6,378 nucleotides of DNA from Nitrospinota bacterium. Lineage in GTDB: Bacteria > Nitrospinota > Nitrospinia > Nitrospinales > Nitrospinaceae. The notes below the pieces were generated by a model. The model saw nothing but the letters and a program-made list of their open reading frames with translations, was not told the origin of the DNA and made no database searches. Made by a program: the position numbers and the translations under genes. Position 1 is the first letter of the stretch. Each line of letters begins with the position of its first letter. The stretch is from assembly GCA_027298165.1 (NCBI GenBank), contig JAPUGN010000053.1, forward strand, positions 1-6,378, read 5' to 3'. Below are positions 1 through 5,475 of this stretch, piece by piece.

Positions 1-252
<252 letters not shown>

Positions 253-263
253 AAAAAATTCCT

Positions 264-292
264 GGAGAGGGTGGAGTCCCTCCACCCACTCC
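264..292 (+). other. Hairpin downstream of the 23S 3' end
   Basis: GGGTGGAG (269-276) pairs perfectly with CTCCACCC (280-287) around a 3-nt loop. After one A-A mismatch the stem continues as GGAG (264-267) with CTCC (289-292), giving 12 base pairs in all. No T-run follows, so an intrinsic terminator is unlikely. A processing stem in the rRNA precursor is the simplest reading, but this is inferred from position only. Confidence 0.6.
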
Positions 293-330
293 TTCAGTTA
301 CTTTACTACGATGGTCGATTGACACTTAAT

Positions 331-368
331 TCTCCCCCTTTACAAGGGGGATGGGGGGGGATTCCCCC
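331..368 (+). repeat. G/C-run palindromic repeat-like element in the rRNA spacer
   Basis: TCCCCCTT (333-340) pairs perfectly with AAGGGGGA (344-351) around the loop TAC. It is followed by a run of eight G (353-360), ATT and five C (364-368), which can form a second small hairpin. This layout, a C-run/G-run palindrome flanked by another G-run, resembles short dispersed intergenic palindromes seen in many Gram-negative genomes. Only one copy is in this window, so repeat status is inferred from resemblance. Confidence 0.45.
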
Positions 369-414
369 GGTCACCCAATGCTGGTCGAAGGGTGATTTCA
401 AATGAAAAGTTTTT

Positions 415-533
415 TCCCGGTCTTGTTAGCGGAGGGGCCACACCCGTTCCCATTCCGAACACGGTAGTTAAGCCCTCCAGCGCCGATGGTACTGCACGGG
501 AGACTGTGTGGGAGAGTAGGTCAACGCCGGGTT
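415..533 (+). rRNA. rrf: 5S ribosomal RNA
   Basis: This is a complete 5S rRNA of about 118 nt, part of the large-subunit central protuberance. The conserved loop B/C region is present (CCCATTCCGAACACGG, 449-464), followed by the 3' half with GCGCCGATGGTACTGC (480-495) and the loop E/helix V segment GGGAGAGTAGGTC. Helix I closes by pairing CCCGG (416-420) with CCGGG (527-531). Exact ends are estimated from that helix and may be off by one to three bases. The gene stands 162 nt after 23S and directly before a terminator, so it is the last gene of the rRNA operon. Confidence 0.95.
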
Positions 534-541
534 ATTGATTC

Positions 542-576
542 AAAACCCACCTCGGATCTCCGGGGTGGGTTTTTTT
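542..576 (+). terminator. Intrinsic terminator of the rRNA operon (possibly bidirectional)
   Basis: A 14-bp stem forms between 542-555 and 560-573 (one T-G wobble at 552/563) with the 4-nt loop ATCT, and a run of seven T (570-576) overlaps and follows its 3' arm. It begins nine bases after the 5S end. On the minus strand the four A at 542-545 become a short T tract, so the same hairpin may also stop transcription from the convergent LpxR-family gene, whose stop codon is only seven bases away. That second role is inferred. Confidence 0.88.
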
Positions 577-582
577 GTGCCG

Positions 583-1707
583 TTACCATTTCCAGGTGAT
601 CGATCCGTTGATGGAACCGAATTCGCTTTTTTCCTTCTGGCCGTTGAATTCGGTCGAGCGGAACACCTGGGAAAATGACAGGCGGAACCAATGATGGACC
701 AGCACTACACCAAAATGGGCGTCTCCGACGAATATTTTTTTGTCGACCTGATGGCTTTCGGTGAAGGTATTGCCGTCGAGAAAAATATTAACCCCCATGA
801 CGCGGCCCTCCCCCCCGGCATAGACATAAAACGTGACCGGATGGTCTTTAATGAACGGGGAAAAGTCGGACCCCTGGGCGCCGGGCCGGATGCGCGGCGG
901 ACCGAAATCCGATTTCAGATTCCACCCCAGCCGCCACATCAACCCAGCGGACGCATAGGTATAGACCGTTCCCAAAGCAAGGCCCGCACTCGGCATGAAA
1001 TCCAGCTGCAGGCGCAACAGGCCATTCTTGATCCAGGGTTGGCGCAATTTTTTTTCATAATTCAATACAAAGCCCACCTCGTTTTTGAGTTGATGCCGCC
1101 AGCCTTCCGGCCGCGGTGAGTCGGACATATTGGCGTGCCACCAGATTTGGATATCTTCCGCATACGAACCCGGCCCCACAATACCCACATCCAATTCAAA
1201 AGTGTCGAAGTAGATTAATTCCCCTTCTTCTTCTTTTTTTATCTTGATTAGGCCGATGCCAAAATACAGCCAGCCGGCATTGGGCCGGTCGTTCACAATC
1301 AGGTTTGGATTGGTGATGTCCTCGGGCGTAAAGATGTTTTGTCCCAGTATGAAACTGATTTGCCGGGTAGGAATTTTCCCGATCAGGGGAATGTTCCACC
1401 CGAGCAGGCGATTGAGAGGGTCTCGGATGTAATCAAACCCACCCGATTCCTTATTCTTATCGGGACAAGGCCCGTCCACCGGTGTTTTGGATTGGACAAA
1501 CGAAAGCCGACTGCCATGAGTGAAATGCTGGTCGGAGCCACTCCCCCACAAATCGTTTTCCATAGTCCCATTAATCGTGTAACTTCGCTCAAAGCATTGC
1601 CCTTCAGACTCTTCGGCCAGGGCCGGAACCGACCCACACAGAACCCCCATCAAGCCCAGAACCCCTGCCCTCAACATCCCCCCTCGAAACCTCCCGAAAC
1701 GAATCAT
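583..1707 (-). CDS. Lipid A deacylase LpxR family outer-membrane protein (DUF2219)
   Basis: This is a likely outer-membrane beta-barrel enzyme of 374 aa. LpxR, the family prototype, removes the 3'-acyloxyacyl group from lipid A in a Ca2+-dependent reaction. Residues 1-31 form a Sec signal peptide: basic start RFGRFRGGMLR, hydrophobic core, and cleavage after ALA (29-31). Family motifs follow: END (50-52) and DQHFTHG (59-65) near the mature N terminus, then LDVGIVGP with QIWWH (His191), then GWRHQLKNE (202-210). These match the Asn/Asp, Thr/Ser and His active-site region of LpxR. Alternating strands follow and the chain ends in an aromatic residue (ITWKW), the usual barrel-assembly signal. It is somewhat longer than Salmonella LpxR (about 319 aa). 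The ATG at 1707 is preferred because GAGGA sits 5 nt upstream. The frame stays open to a GTG at 1749, which lacks a Shine-Dalgarno and overlaps a likely -10 box. Cys38 and Cys81 could form a disulfide. Substrate is inferred from family only. Confidence 0.85.
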   Translation of the reverse strand: MIRFGRFRGGMLRAGVLGLMGVLCGSVPALAEESEGQCFERSYTINGTMENDLWGSGSDQHFTHGSRLSFVQSKTPVDGPCPDKNKESGGFDYIRDPLNRLLGWNIPLIGKIPTRQISFILGQNIFTPEDITNPNLIVNDRPNAGWLYFGIGLIKIKKEEEGELIYFDTFELDVGIVGPGSYAEDIQIWWHANMSDSPRPEGWRHQLKNEVGFVLNYEKKLRQPWIKNGLLRLQLDFMPSAGLALGTVYTYASAGLMWRLGWNLKSDFGPPRIRPGAQGSDFSPFIKDHPVTFYVYAGGEGRVMGVNIFLDGNTFTESHQVDKKIFVGDAHFGVVLVHHWFRLSFSQVFRSTEFNGQKEKSEFGSINGSITWKW

Positions 1708-1740
1708 CGCTTTCCTCACAAAGTCCCATATGGCAACAGG

Positions 1741-1746
1741 ATAATA
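1741..1746 (-). promoter_or_regulatory. Possible -10 box for the LpxR-family gene
   Basis: Read on the minus strand this is TATTAT, five of six matches to the sigma-70 -10 consensus. It would start transcription near 1734 and leave a ~27-nt leader before the ATG at 1707. No good -35 hexamer is visible at 16-18 bp, so the call is tentative. It does fit the choice of the shorter start for the gene. Confidence 0.35.
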
Positions 1747-1895
1747 CACAAAGCGCTAAGTATTTACCATACCGAAATTCAGCCCCGCAGAAGGACCGGT
1801 TAGAATCCGATGCGCCCCGGCCCCTGGAGGTCTCCCACATACCCTGCCATCGGGTCCGAACTCCTTCAAAAGAGGTTGTTTTTGGCGCTTTTTGA

Positions 1896-1924
1896 TTGAC
1901 AACCACACCCCCATAGAGTAGTAT
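1896..1924 (+). promoter_or_regulatory. Sigma-70-type promoter for the nuo operon
   Basis: A perfect -35 box TTGACA (1896-1901) is followed after 17 bp by TAGTAT (1919-1924), four of six matches to the -10 consensus including the key first, second and last bases. Transcription would start near 1931, giving an untranslated leader of about 195 nt before nuoA. It is the best promoter-like sequence in the intergenic region. A weaker candidate -10, TATATT at 2093-2098, lies nearer nuoA but has no matching -35. Confidence 0.6.
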
Positions 1925-2010
1925 CCCCCGTCACTATTTTGCGGGTCAATTCAGGGATTTTTACCCCTCCAAGAAAACATATTAACTAATTGTTTTTAAA
2001 GATTATATGG

Positions 2011-2082
2011 GGGTTTCCCGGCGCGCCTTAGGCGCCCAATCCGGGGCCGAACCGGGAACGTTTTAACGGGTTCCCCGAGGGG
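2011..2082 (+). promoter_or_regulatory. Structured leader segment upstream of nuoA
   Basis: Several complementary segments lie in the predicted nuo leader. TTCCCGG (2015-2021) can pair with CCGGGAA (2052-2058), enclosing a small hairpin GCGCC/GGCGC (2023-2027 with 2031-2035). GGGAAC (2054-2059) can instead pair with GTTCCC (2070-2075). The two foldings share 2054-2058 and cannot coexist. No T-run follows, so a classical attenuator is not indicated, and the nuoA Shine-Dalgarno (2115-2118) is outside the stems. It matches no riboswitch class that I recognise. A regulatory role is inferred only from the complementarity. Confidence 0.3.
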
Positions 2083-2125
2083 TCATTTCCTGTATATTAG
2101 GTTGGGAACTTAACGGAGCACATGC

Positions 2126-2482
2126 ATGCTGGCATCCTATACAGGCGCGGCCATTCTTTTGCTGATTTCTACGGTAATCGCCGTAGGAATGGTGGTGGCC
2201 GGCTCCCTGTTAGGTCCCAAACGAGAATTCCCCGACAAAATGGAGCCGTTCGAGTGCGGCGAATCCCCGATTGTTTCTCCCTACCAACGATTCTCAGTCA
2301 AGTTCTACCTGGTGGCGGTGCTTTTTATCCTGTTCGATGTTGAAGTGGTATTCCTGTTCCCCTGGGCCATCATCTATAAAAAGCTCGGCTTGTTCGGTCT
2401 GATCGAAATGACCGTGTTTCTTGTCATCCTCGGTGTGGGGTTGATGTATGTCTGGATCCGAGGAGGACTCGACTGGGAGTGA
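2126..2482 (+). CDS. nuoA: NADH-quinone oxidoreductase subunit A
   Basis: Small membrane subunit of complex I (ND3 homologue), 118 aa, a normal length. It has three transmembrane helices (about 8-30, 60-82 and 90-111). The TM1-TM2 loop carries the family signature PFECGE (41-46); Cys44 corresponds to the loop cysteine that reports the active/deactive switch in mitochondrial ND3. TM2 holds the conserved acidic pair in LFDVEVVFLFPWA (Asp71 and Glu73) at the interface with NuoH and NuoJ, close to the quinone channel. The start is the ATG at 2126, with GGAG seven nt upstream; an out-of-frame ATG at 2122 is ignored. It is the first gene of the operon. nuoC, not the usual nuoB, begins 18 nt after its stop. 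Confidence 0.97.
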   Translation: MLASYTGAAILLLISTVIAVGMVVAGSLLGPKREFPDKMEPFECGESPIVSPYQRFSVKFYLVAVLFILFDVEVVFLFPWAIIYKKLGLFGLIEMTVFLVILGVGLMYVWIRGGLDWE

Positions 2483-2500
2483 TCGGTCATTGAATCAGCC

Positions 2501-2986
2501 ATGAGTGATACCAACATCATCCAGAAAATAAAGGACCGGTTCGGAGACGCGGTCCTCGAAGATCATAACTTTCGCGGAGACCAGACGGTGACCGTGTCCA
2601 AGGACAAGATCGTCGAGATCGTGAAGTTCGTGAGGGACGACCCCTCCCTCGACATGGGCTTTCTGATGGATCTGACCGCAGTCGATTATATGGACCGCAA
2701 ACCGGTACGCTTCGAGGTGGTCTATCACTTTTATTCCTTGAAGAACAACCATCGGGTACGGATCAAGGTCCCGGTGAGCGAAACCGACTGTACCGTGGAT
2801 TCCCTGGTGCCCTTGTACAAATCGGCCAATTGGTTCGAGCGGGAGGTCTGGGACCTTTACGGCGTTAAATTCAAAGGGCATCCCAACCTGAAAAGGATAT
2901 TGCTTTATGAAGGGTTCAAGGGCCATCCCCTGCGCAAGGATTATCCCATCAATAAACGGCAACCGTTGATCGGCCCGATGAACTGA
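2501..2986 (+). CDS. nuoC: NADH-quinone oxidoreductase subunit C
   Basis: Peripheral 30-kDa subunit of the quinone-reducing module, 161 aa, soluble and without cofactors. It normally packs against NuoD and NuoB on the connecting arm. The family signature is intact: EREVWDLYG (113-121), then H127, K131 and RIL (132-134), followed by GHPLRKDYP (141-149). It is an unfused NuoC: the protein ends about 12 residues after the DYP motif, with no NuoD domain as in the NuoCD fusions of enterobacteria. No strong Shine-Dalgarno precedes the ATG; the 18-nt gap from nuoA suggests translational coupling. The unusual point is its context, since neither nuoB upstream nor nuoD downstream is present. Confidence 0.96.
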   Translation: MSDTNIIQKIKDRFGDAVLEDHNFRGDQTVTVSKDKIVEIVKFVRDDPSLDMGFLMDLTAVDYMDRKPVRFEVVYHFYSLKNNHRVRIKVPVSETDCTVDSLVPLYKSANWFEREVWDLYGVKFKGHPNLKRILLYEGFKGHPLRKDYPINKRQPLIGPMN

Positions 2987-3003
2987 GGTTCGGATAAATT
3001 ATC

Positions 3004-4080
3004 ATGTGGATTGACCTGGCCATCACGATGGTCAAAATCATATTCATTCTGGCGATCACCGTCGGCTTTTTTGCCCCCGTGCTGACCTGGGTGGAGCGCA
3101 AGCAGAGCGCCCTCATGCAGGACCGGGTCGGCGCCAATCGTGCCGATATCCTCGGGTTTACCGCCCTGGGCCTGTTTCACATCATTTCCGACGCCGTCAA
3201 AATGTTTACCAAGGAAGATTTCATTCCTCAGGGCGCCAATCGGGCCCTGCACACCCTGGCTCCCATCATCGCCCTGGTCCCGGCCCTGCTGACCTTTGCC
3301 GTGATTCCGTTCGGCGGCCAATACACCCTGTGGGGCCAGGAAGTGAACCTGGTGATCTCCGATCTCGACGTCGGTCTGCTGTTCGTATTTGCCATCGCGT
3401 CCCTGGCCACCTATGGTTACGTCGTCGCCGGCTGGAGCTCCAACAACAACTGGTCCCTTTTAGGTTCCATGCGCACCGCTTCGCAGATGATTTCTTACGA
3501 AGTGACGATGGGTCTGACCATCATCGGCGTATTGATGGTATACGGTTCCATGCAGTTGACCCAAATCGGCGCGGCGCAGGAAAGTTTCTTCCGCTGGGGC
3601 ATTTTTCTACAGCCCCTGGGATTTATCATGTTTTTCGCATCGGCTATCGCCGAAAACAAACGCGTTCCATTCGATGCCCCGGAAGCCGAGTCGGAACTCG
3701 TCGCGGGATATTTTACCGAATACAGCGGAATCAAGTTCGGTATGTTCTTCATGGCCGAATTCATCGAAATGGTGACCATCGGCGCCATCATCACCATTCT
3801 GTTTTTCGGAGCATGGCATATTCCGTTTCTGAGCACGGCCACCCTCCTGTCCATGTTTGATTTTCTGGGCGACAGTTTCGCTAATTTGGCGGTTATGCTC
3901 ATCCATGTCGGCGTGTTCTTCGGCAAGGTGACATTTTTGATTTTTATGCAAATGGTCGTTCGCTGGACCCTTCCGAGGTTCCGCTATGACCAGATCATGA
4001 AACTGGGATGGAAGATTCTATTGCCGTTGTCACTGGCGAATGTCTTGATAACGGGGATCGTCATCCTGGCTTTGAATTAG
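3004..4080 (+). CDS. nuoH: NADH-quinone oxidoreductase subunit H
   Basis: Membrane subunit that forms most of the quinone-binding tunnel and links quinone chemistry to the proton channels (ND1 homologue). It is 358 aa with about eight transmembrane helices. Signatures seen: TWVERKQSALMQDRVGANR (28-46), FKED-like MFTKEDF (67-73), LLGSMRTASQMISYEV (152-167), and RVPFDAPEAESELVAGY (220-236) with the conserved acidic loop lining the quinone cavity, then EYSG (239-242) and WTLPRFRYDQIMKLGWK (321-337). The common GPNR of the first loop is GANR here (43-46). A GAGGT at 2985-2989 overlaps the nuoC stop but lies 14 nt from the ATG, so initiation probably depends on coupling to nuoC. Its direct junction to nuoC replaces the usual nuoD-E-F-G block. 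Confidence 0.97.
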   Translation: MWIDLAITMVKIIFILAITVGFFAPVLTWVERKQSALMQDRVGANRADILGFTALGLFHIISDAVKMFTKEDFIPQGANRALHTLAPIIALVPALLTFAVIPFGGQYTLWGQEVNLVISDLDVGLLFVFAIASLATYGYVVAGWSSNNNWSLLGSMRTASQMISYEVTMGLTIIGVLMVYGSMQLTQIGAAQESFFRWGIFLQPLGFIMFFASAIAENKRVPFDAPEAESELVAGYFTEYSGIKFGMFFMAEFIEMVTIGAIITILFFGAWHIPFLSTATLLSMFDFLGDSFANLAVMLIHVGVFFGKVTFLIFMQMVVRWTLPRFRYDQIMKLGWKILLPLSLANVLITGIVILALN

Positions 4081-4090
4081 GAGTCGCATC

Positions 4091-4660
4091 ATGGCTTACT
4101 ACGTTAACCGAAACGTGAAAATGACGTGGTGGGAGCGATCATATATCCCGGCAATCCTCACGGGTATGCTGATCACATCACGCCATTTCTTTAAAAATAT
4201 GTTTGGATTTGTCCCGTTCTTTCTCGGAAAGAAAAAGGAGCGGGAAATTTTCACCGTGTATTACCCGGAAGAAACGGTACAGTTTCCCATCGCCTACCGG
4301 GGGCGGCCGGTTCTGGCCTTGAATGAGAATAACCAGCCGAACTGCGTGGCCTGCGGGCTGTGCGAGATCGCCTGTCCCGCGTACTGCATCGACATCGTTC
4401 CCGGTGAAAACAGCGGAAAGCAAAACGAGATGGAACGGTATCCCATCGAGTTCACCATCGATTACGCGGTCTGCATCTTCTGCGGGTTTTGCGAAGAAGC
4501 CTGTCCTGAGGAAGCGATTTATATGAGTGATCAGTATGACATCACCATGCTCGACCGCAAAAAAATGAAATATAACATGGAACAACTGCTGGTCCCGGTT
4601 TCGGAACTGAAAGACCGCATGGAGTTCTGTCGCAACATGTACGGAAAATGGAACTACTGA
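4091..4660 (+). CDS. nuoI: NADH-quinone oxidoreductase subunit I, two [4Fe-4S] ferredoxin-like
   Basis: Iron-sulfur subunit of the connecting arm (TYKY/PSST-partner, 23-kDa type), 189 aa. It carries clusters N6a and N6b, which pass electrons to the N2 cluster in NuoB. Two CxxCxxCxxxCP motifs are complete: Cys85, 88, 91, 95 and Cys128, 131, 134, 138; as usual for 2[4Fe-4S] ferredoxins the last cysteine of each motif is expected to ligate the other cluster. An N-terminal amphipathic/hydrophobic helix (about 17-45) would lie on the membrane next to NuoH. YPEE (58-61) and the late segment MKYNMEQLL (159-167) are typical. AGGAG (4079-4083) overlaps the nuoH stop and lies 7 nt before the ATG, a textbook coupled site. 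Extra cysteines occur at 99 and 180. Confidence 0.96.
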   Translation: MAYYVNRNVKMTWWERSYIPAILTGMLITSRHFFKNMFGFVPFFLGKKKEREIFTVYYPEETVQFPIAYRGRPVLALNENNQPNCVACGLCEIACPAYCIDIVPGENSGKQNEMERYPIEFTIDYAVCIFCGFCEEACPEEAIYMSDQYDITMLDRKKMKYNMEQLLVPVSELKDRMEFCRNMYGKWNY

Positions 4661-5154
4661 TTTTTTATCCTCTGGCGCTGGTCAGCGTCGGCCTCGCAAT
4701 GGGGGTGGTCTTCAACAAGAGCCCCATCGGGTCCGCGGTGTGCCTGATTGGCATGATGCTGGGTCTTGCCGGTGTGTTCGTTCTTCTGCAGGCCCACTTT
4801 CTGGCCATCCTACAGATCCTCATCTATGCCGGGGCCATCATGGTTCTGTTCATGTTTGTCATCATGCTTCTGAACCTGAAGGACGATGACAAGGTCTGGA
4901 AAGTGCGGGAACGCAATGTCTGGCTCTCCAGTTTGGCCGGCGCGCTGATGGTCGGCGTGTTGTACAAGATTGTCAATATCACTGCGGGCGCGGAATTCAA
5001 TGCCCCGGCCAAAGTTCCGGATGAATTCGGGACCGTTGAGATGGTGGGGACAGCCCTCTTCACCGATTTTGTTCTGCCCTTCGAGGTCCCCTCCATACTC
5101 CTGCTGGCAGCCATGGTGGGTGCGGTGGTCCTGGCGAAATCGAATGTGGACTGA
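4648..5154 (+). CDS. nuoJ: NADH-quinone oxidoreductase subunit J
   Basis: Membrane subunit (ND6 homologue), 168 aa, with five predicted transmembrane helices. The hallmark segment FLAILQILIYAGAIMVLF (51-68) is intact; it is TM3, which carries the pi-bulge implicated in coupling quinone reduction to proton movement, with Tyr60 in the usual place. The start codon lies inside nuoI, overlapping it by 13 nt in a different frame, and ACGGA (4641-4645) lies just upstream, so translation is coupled. It ends in the tandem stops TGA TAA. Its C-terminal helix and the hydrophilic loop after TM4 vary, as is normal for the family. Confidence 0.96.
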   Translation: MELLIFYPLALVSVGLAMGVVFNKSPIGSAVCLIGMMLGLAGVFVLLQAHFLAILQILIYAGAIMVLFMFVIMLLNLKDDDKVWKVRERNVWLSSLAGALMVGVLYKIVNITAGAEFNAPAKVPDEFGTVEMVGTALFTDFVLPFEVPSILLLAAMVGAVVLAKSNVD

Positions 5155-5161
5155 TAACCCT

Positions 5162-5464
5162 ATGGTACCTCTTTCACATTATTTAATTTTCAGTGCGACG
5201 CTGTTTTCCATCGGCGTGCTGGGCGTTCTGATACGGCGCAACGCCATTGTGGTGTTCATGTGCGTCGAAATCATGCTGAACGCGGTCAATGTTTCCCTGA
5301 TCGCATTCGACCGCTATTTGAATCAGCATGACGGTCAGATTTTCAGTTTCATGGTCATTTGCGTGGCCGCGGCGGAGGTGTCGATCGGTCTTGCGATCGT
5401 TATCGCCCTGTTCCGCAACAAACCGACCGTGAATCTGGATGAACTTAACCTGATGAAGTGGTAG
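5162..5464 (+). CDS. nuoK: NADH-quinone oxidoreductase subunit K
   Basis: Small proton-channel subunit (ND4L homologue), 100 aa, with three transmembrane helices. The two membrane glutamates needed for proton transfer are present at the same positions as in E. coli NuoK: Glu36 in MCVEIMLNAVN and Glu72 in VAAAEVSIGLA. The start at 5162 is chosen because the N terminus MVPLSHYLI aligns directly with MIPLQHGLI of E. coli. The frame stays open upstream to 4970 inside nuoJ, and an ATG at 5144 would add six residues, but neither is supported by homology. No clear Shine-Dalgarno is visible; the ATG is 7 nt after the nuoJ stop, which points to coupling. Confidence 0.96.
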   Translation: MVPLSHYLIFSATLFSIGVLGVLIRRNAIVVFMCVEIMLNAVNVSLIAFDRYLNQHDGQIFSFMVICVAAAEVSIGLAIVIALFRNKPTVNLDELNLMKW

Positions 5465-5475
5465 GAAACTAATTC

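Larger units (their letters stand above)
253..414 (+). other. 23S-5S rRNA internal transcribed spacer, no tRNA
   Basis: This spacer separates the 23S and 5S genes. No tRNA can be folded from it. It holds two clear hairpins, listed separately (264-292 and 333-351), and an AT-rich run just before 5S. Parts of it are expected to be removed when RNase III/E-type enzymes process the precursor; that role is inferred from rRNA operons in general. Confidence 0.8.
1708..2125. other. Divergent intergenic region between the LpxR-family gene and nuoA
   Basis: This 418-bp stretch contains no supportable gene. The only sizeable open frame (minus strand, 1604-1906) overlaps the LpxR-family gene in another frame, is rich in Gly, Arg and Ser, and looks like chance. 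The left part (about 1780-1890) is G+C-rich and I find no recognisable motif in it. The middle (1896-1924) holds a good sigma-70-type promoter facing nuoA. Positions 1971-2008 are very A+T-rich, and 2011-2082 are G+C-rich with nested palindromes. Confidence 0.7.

Noticed and set aside
264..292. Intrinsic terminator directly after 23S
   Set aside because: The stem is strong but lacks a T-run, and termination here would cut off the 5S gene.
253..414. tRNA gene in the 23S-5S spacer
   Set aside because: No TTC-loop consensus (GGTTCRA) or cloverleaf can be formed.
691..1119. 142-codon open frame on the plus strand
   Set aside because: It lies antisense to the LpxR-family gene, which has a signal peptide and recognisable motifs; the plus-strand product is compositionally odd and has no family resemblance.
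1604..1906. 100-codon minus-strand frame reaching into the intergenic region
   Set aside because: More than a third of it overlaps the LpxR-family gene in another frame, the product is low-complexity Gly/Arg/Ser, and no ribosome binding site supports it.
2483..2500. Possible remnant of nuoB between nuoA and nuoC
   Set aside because: The gap is only 18 nt and contains nothing resembling the NuoB cysteine motifs; none were seen in any frame of the neighbouring sequence either.
3330..3860. 176-codon plus-strand frame inside nuoH
   Set aside because: It is a shifted-frame shadow of nuoH with an Arg/His-rich product.
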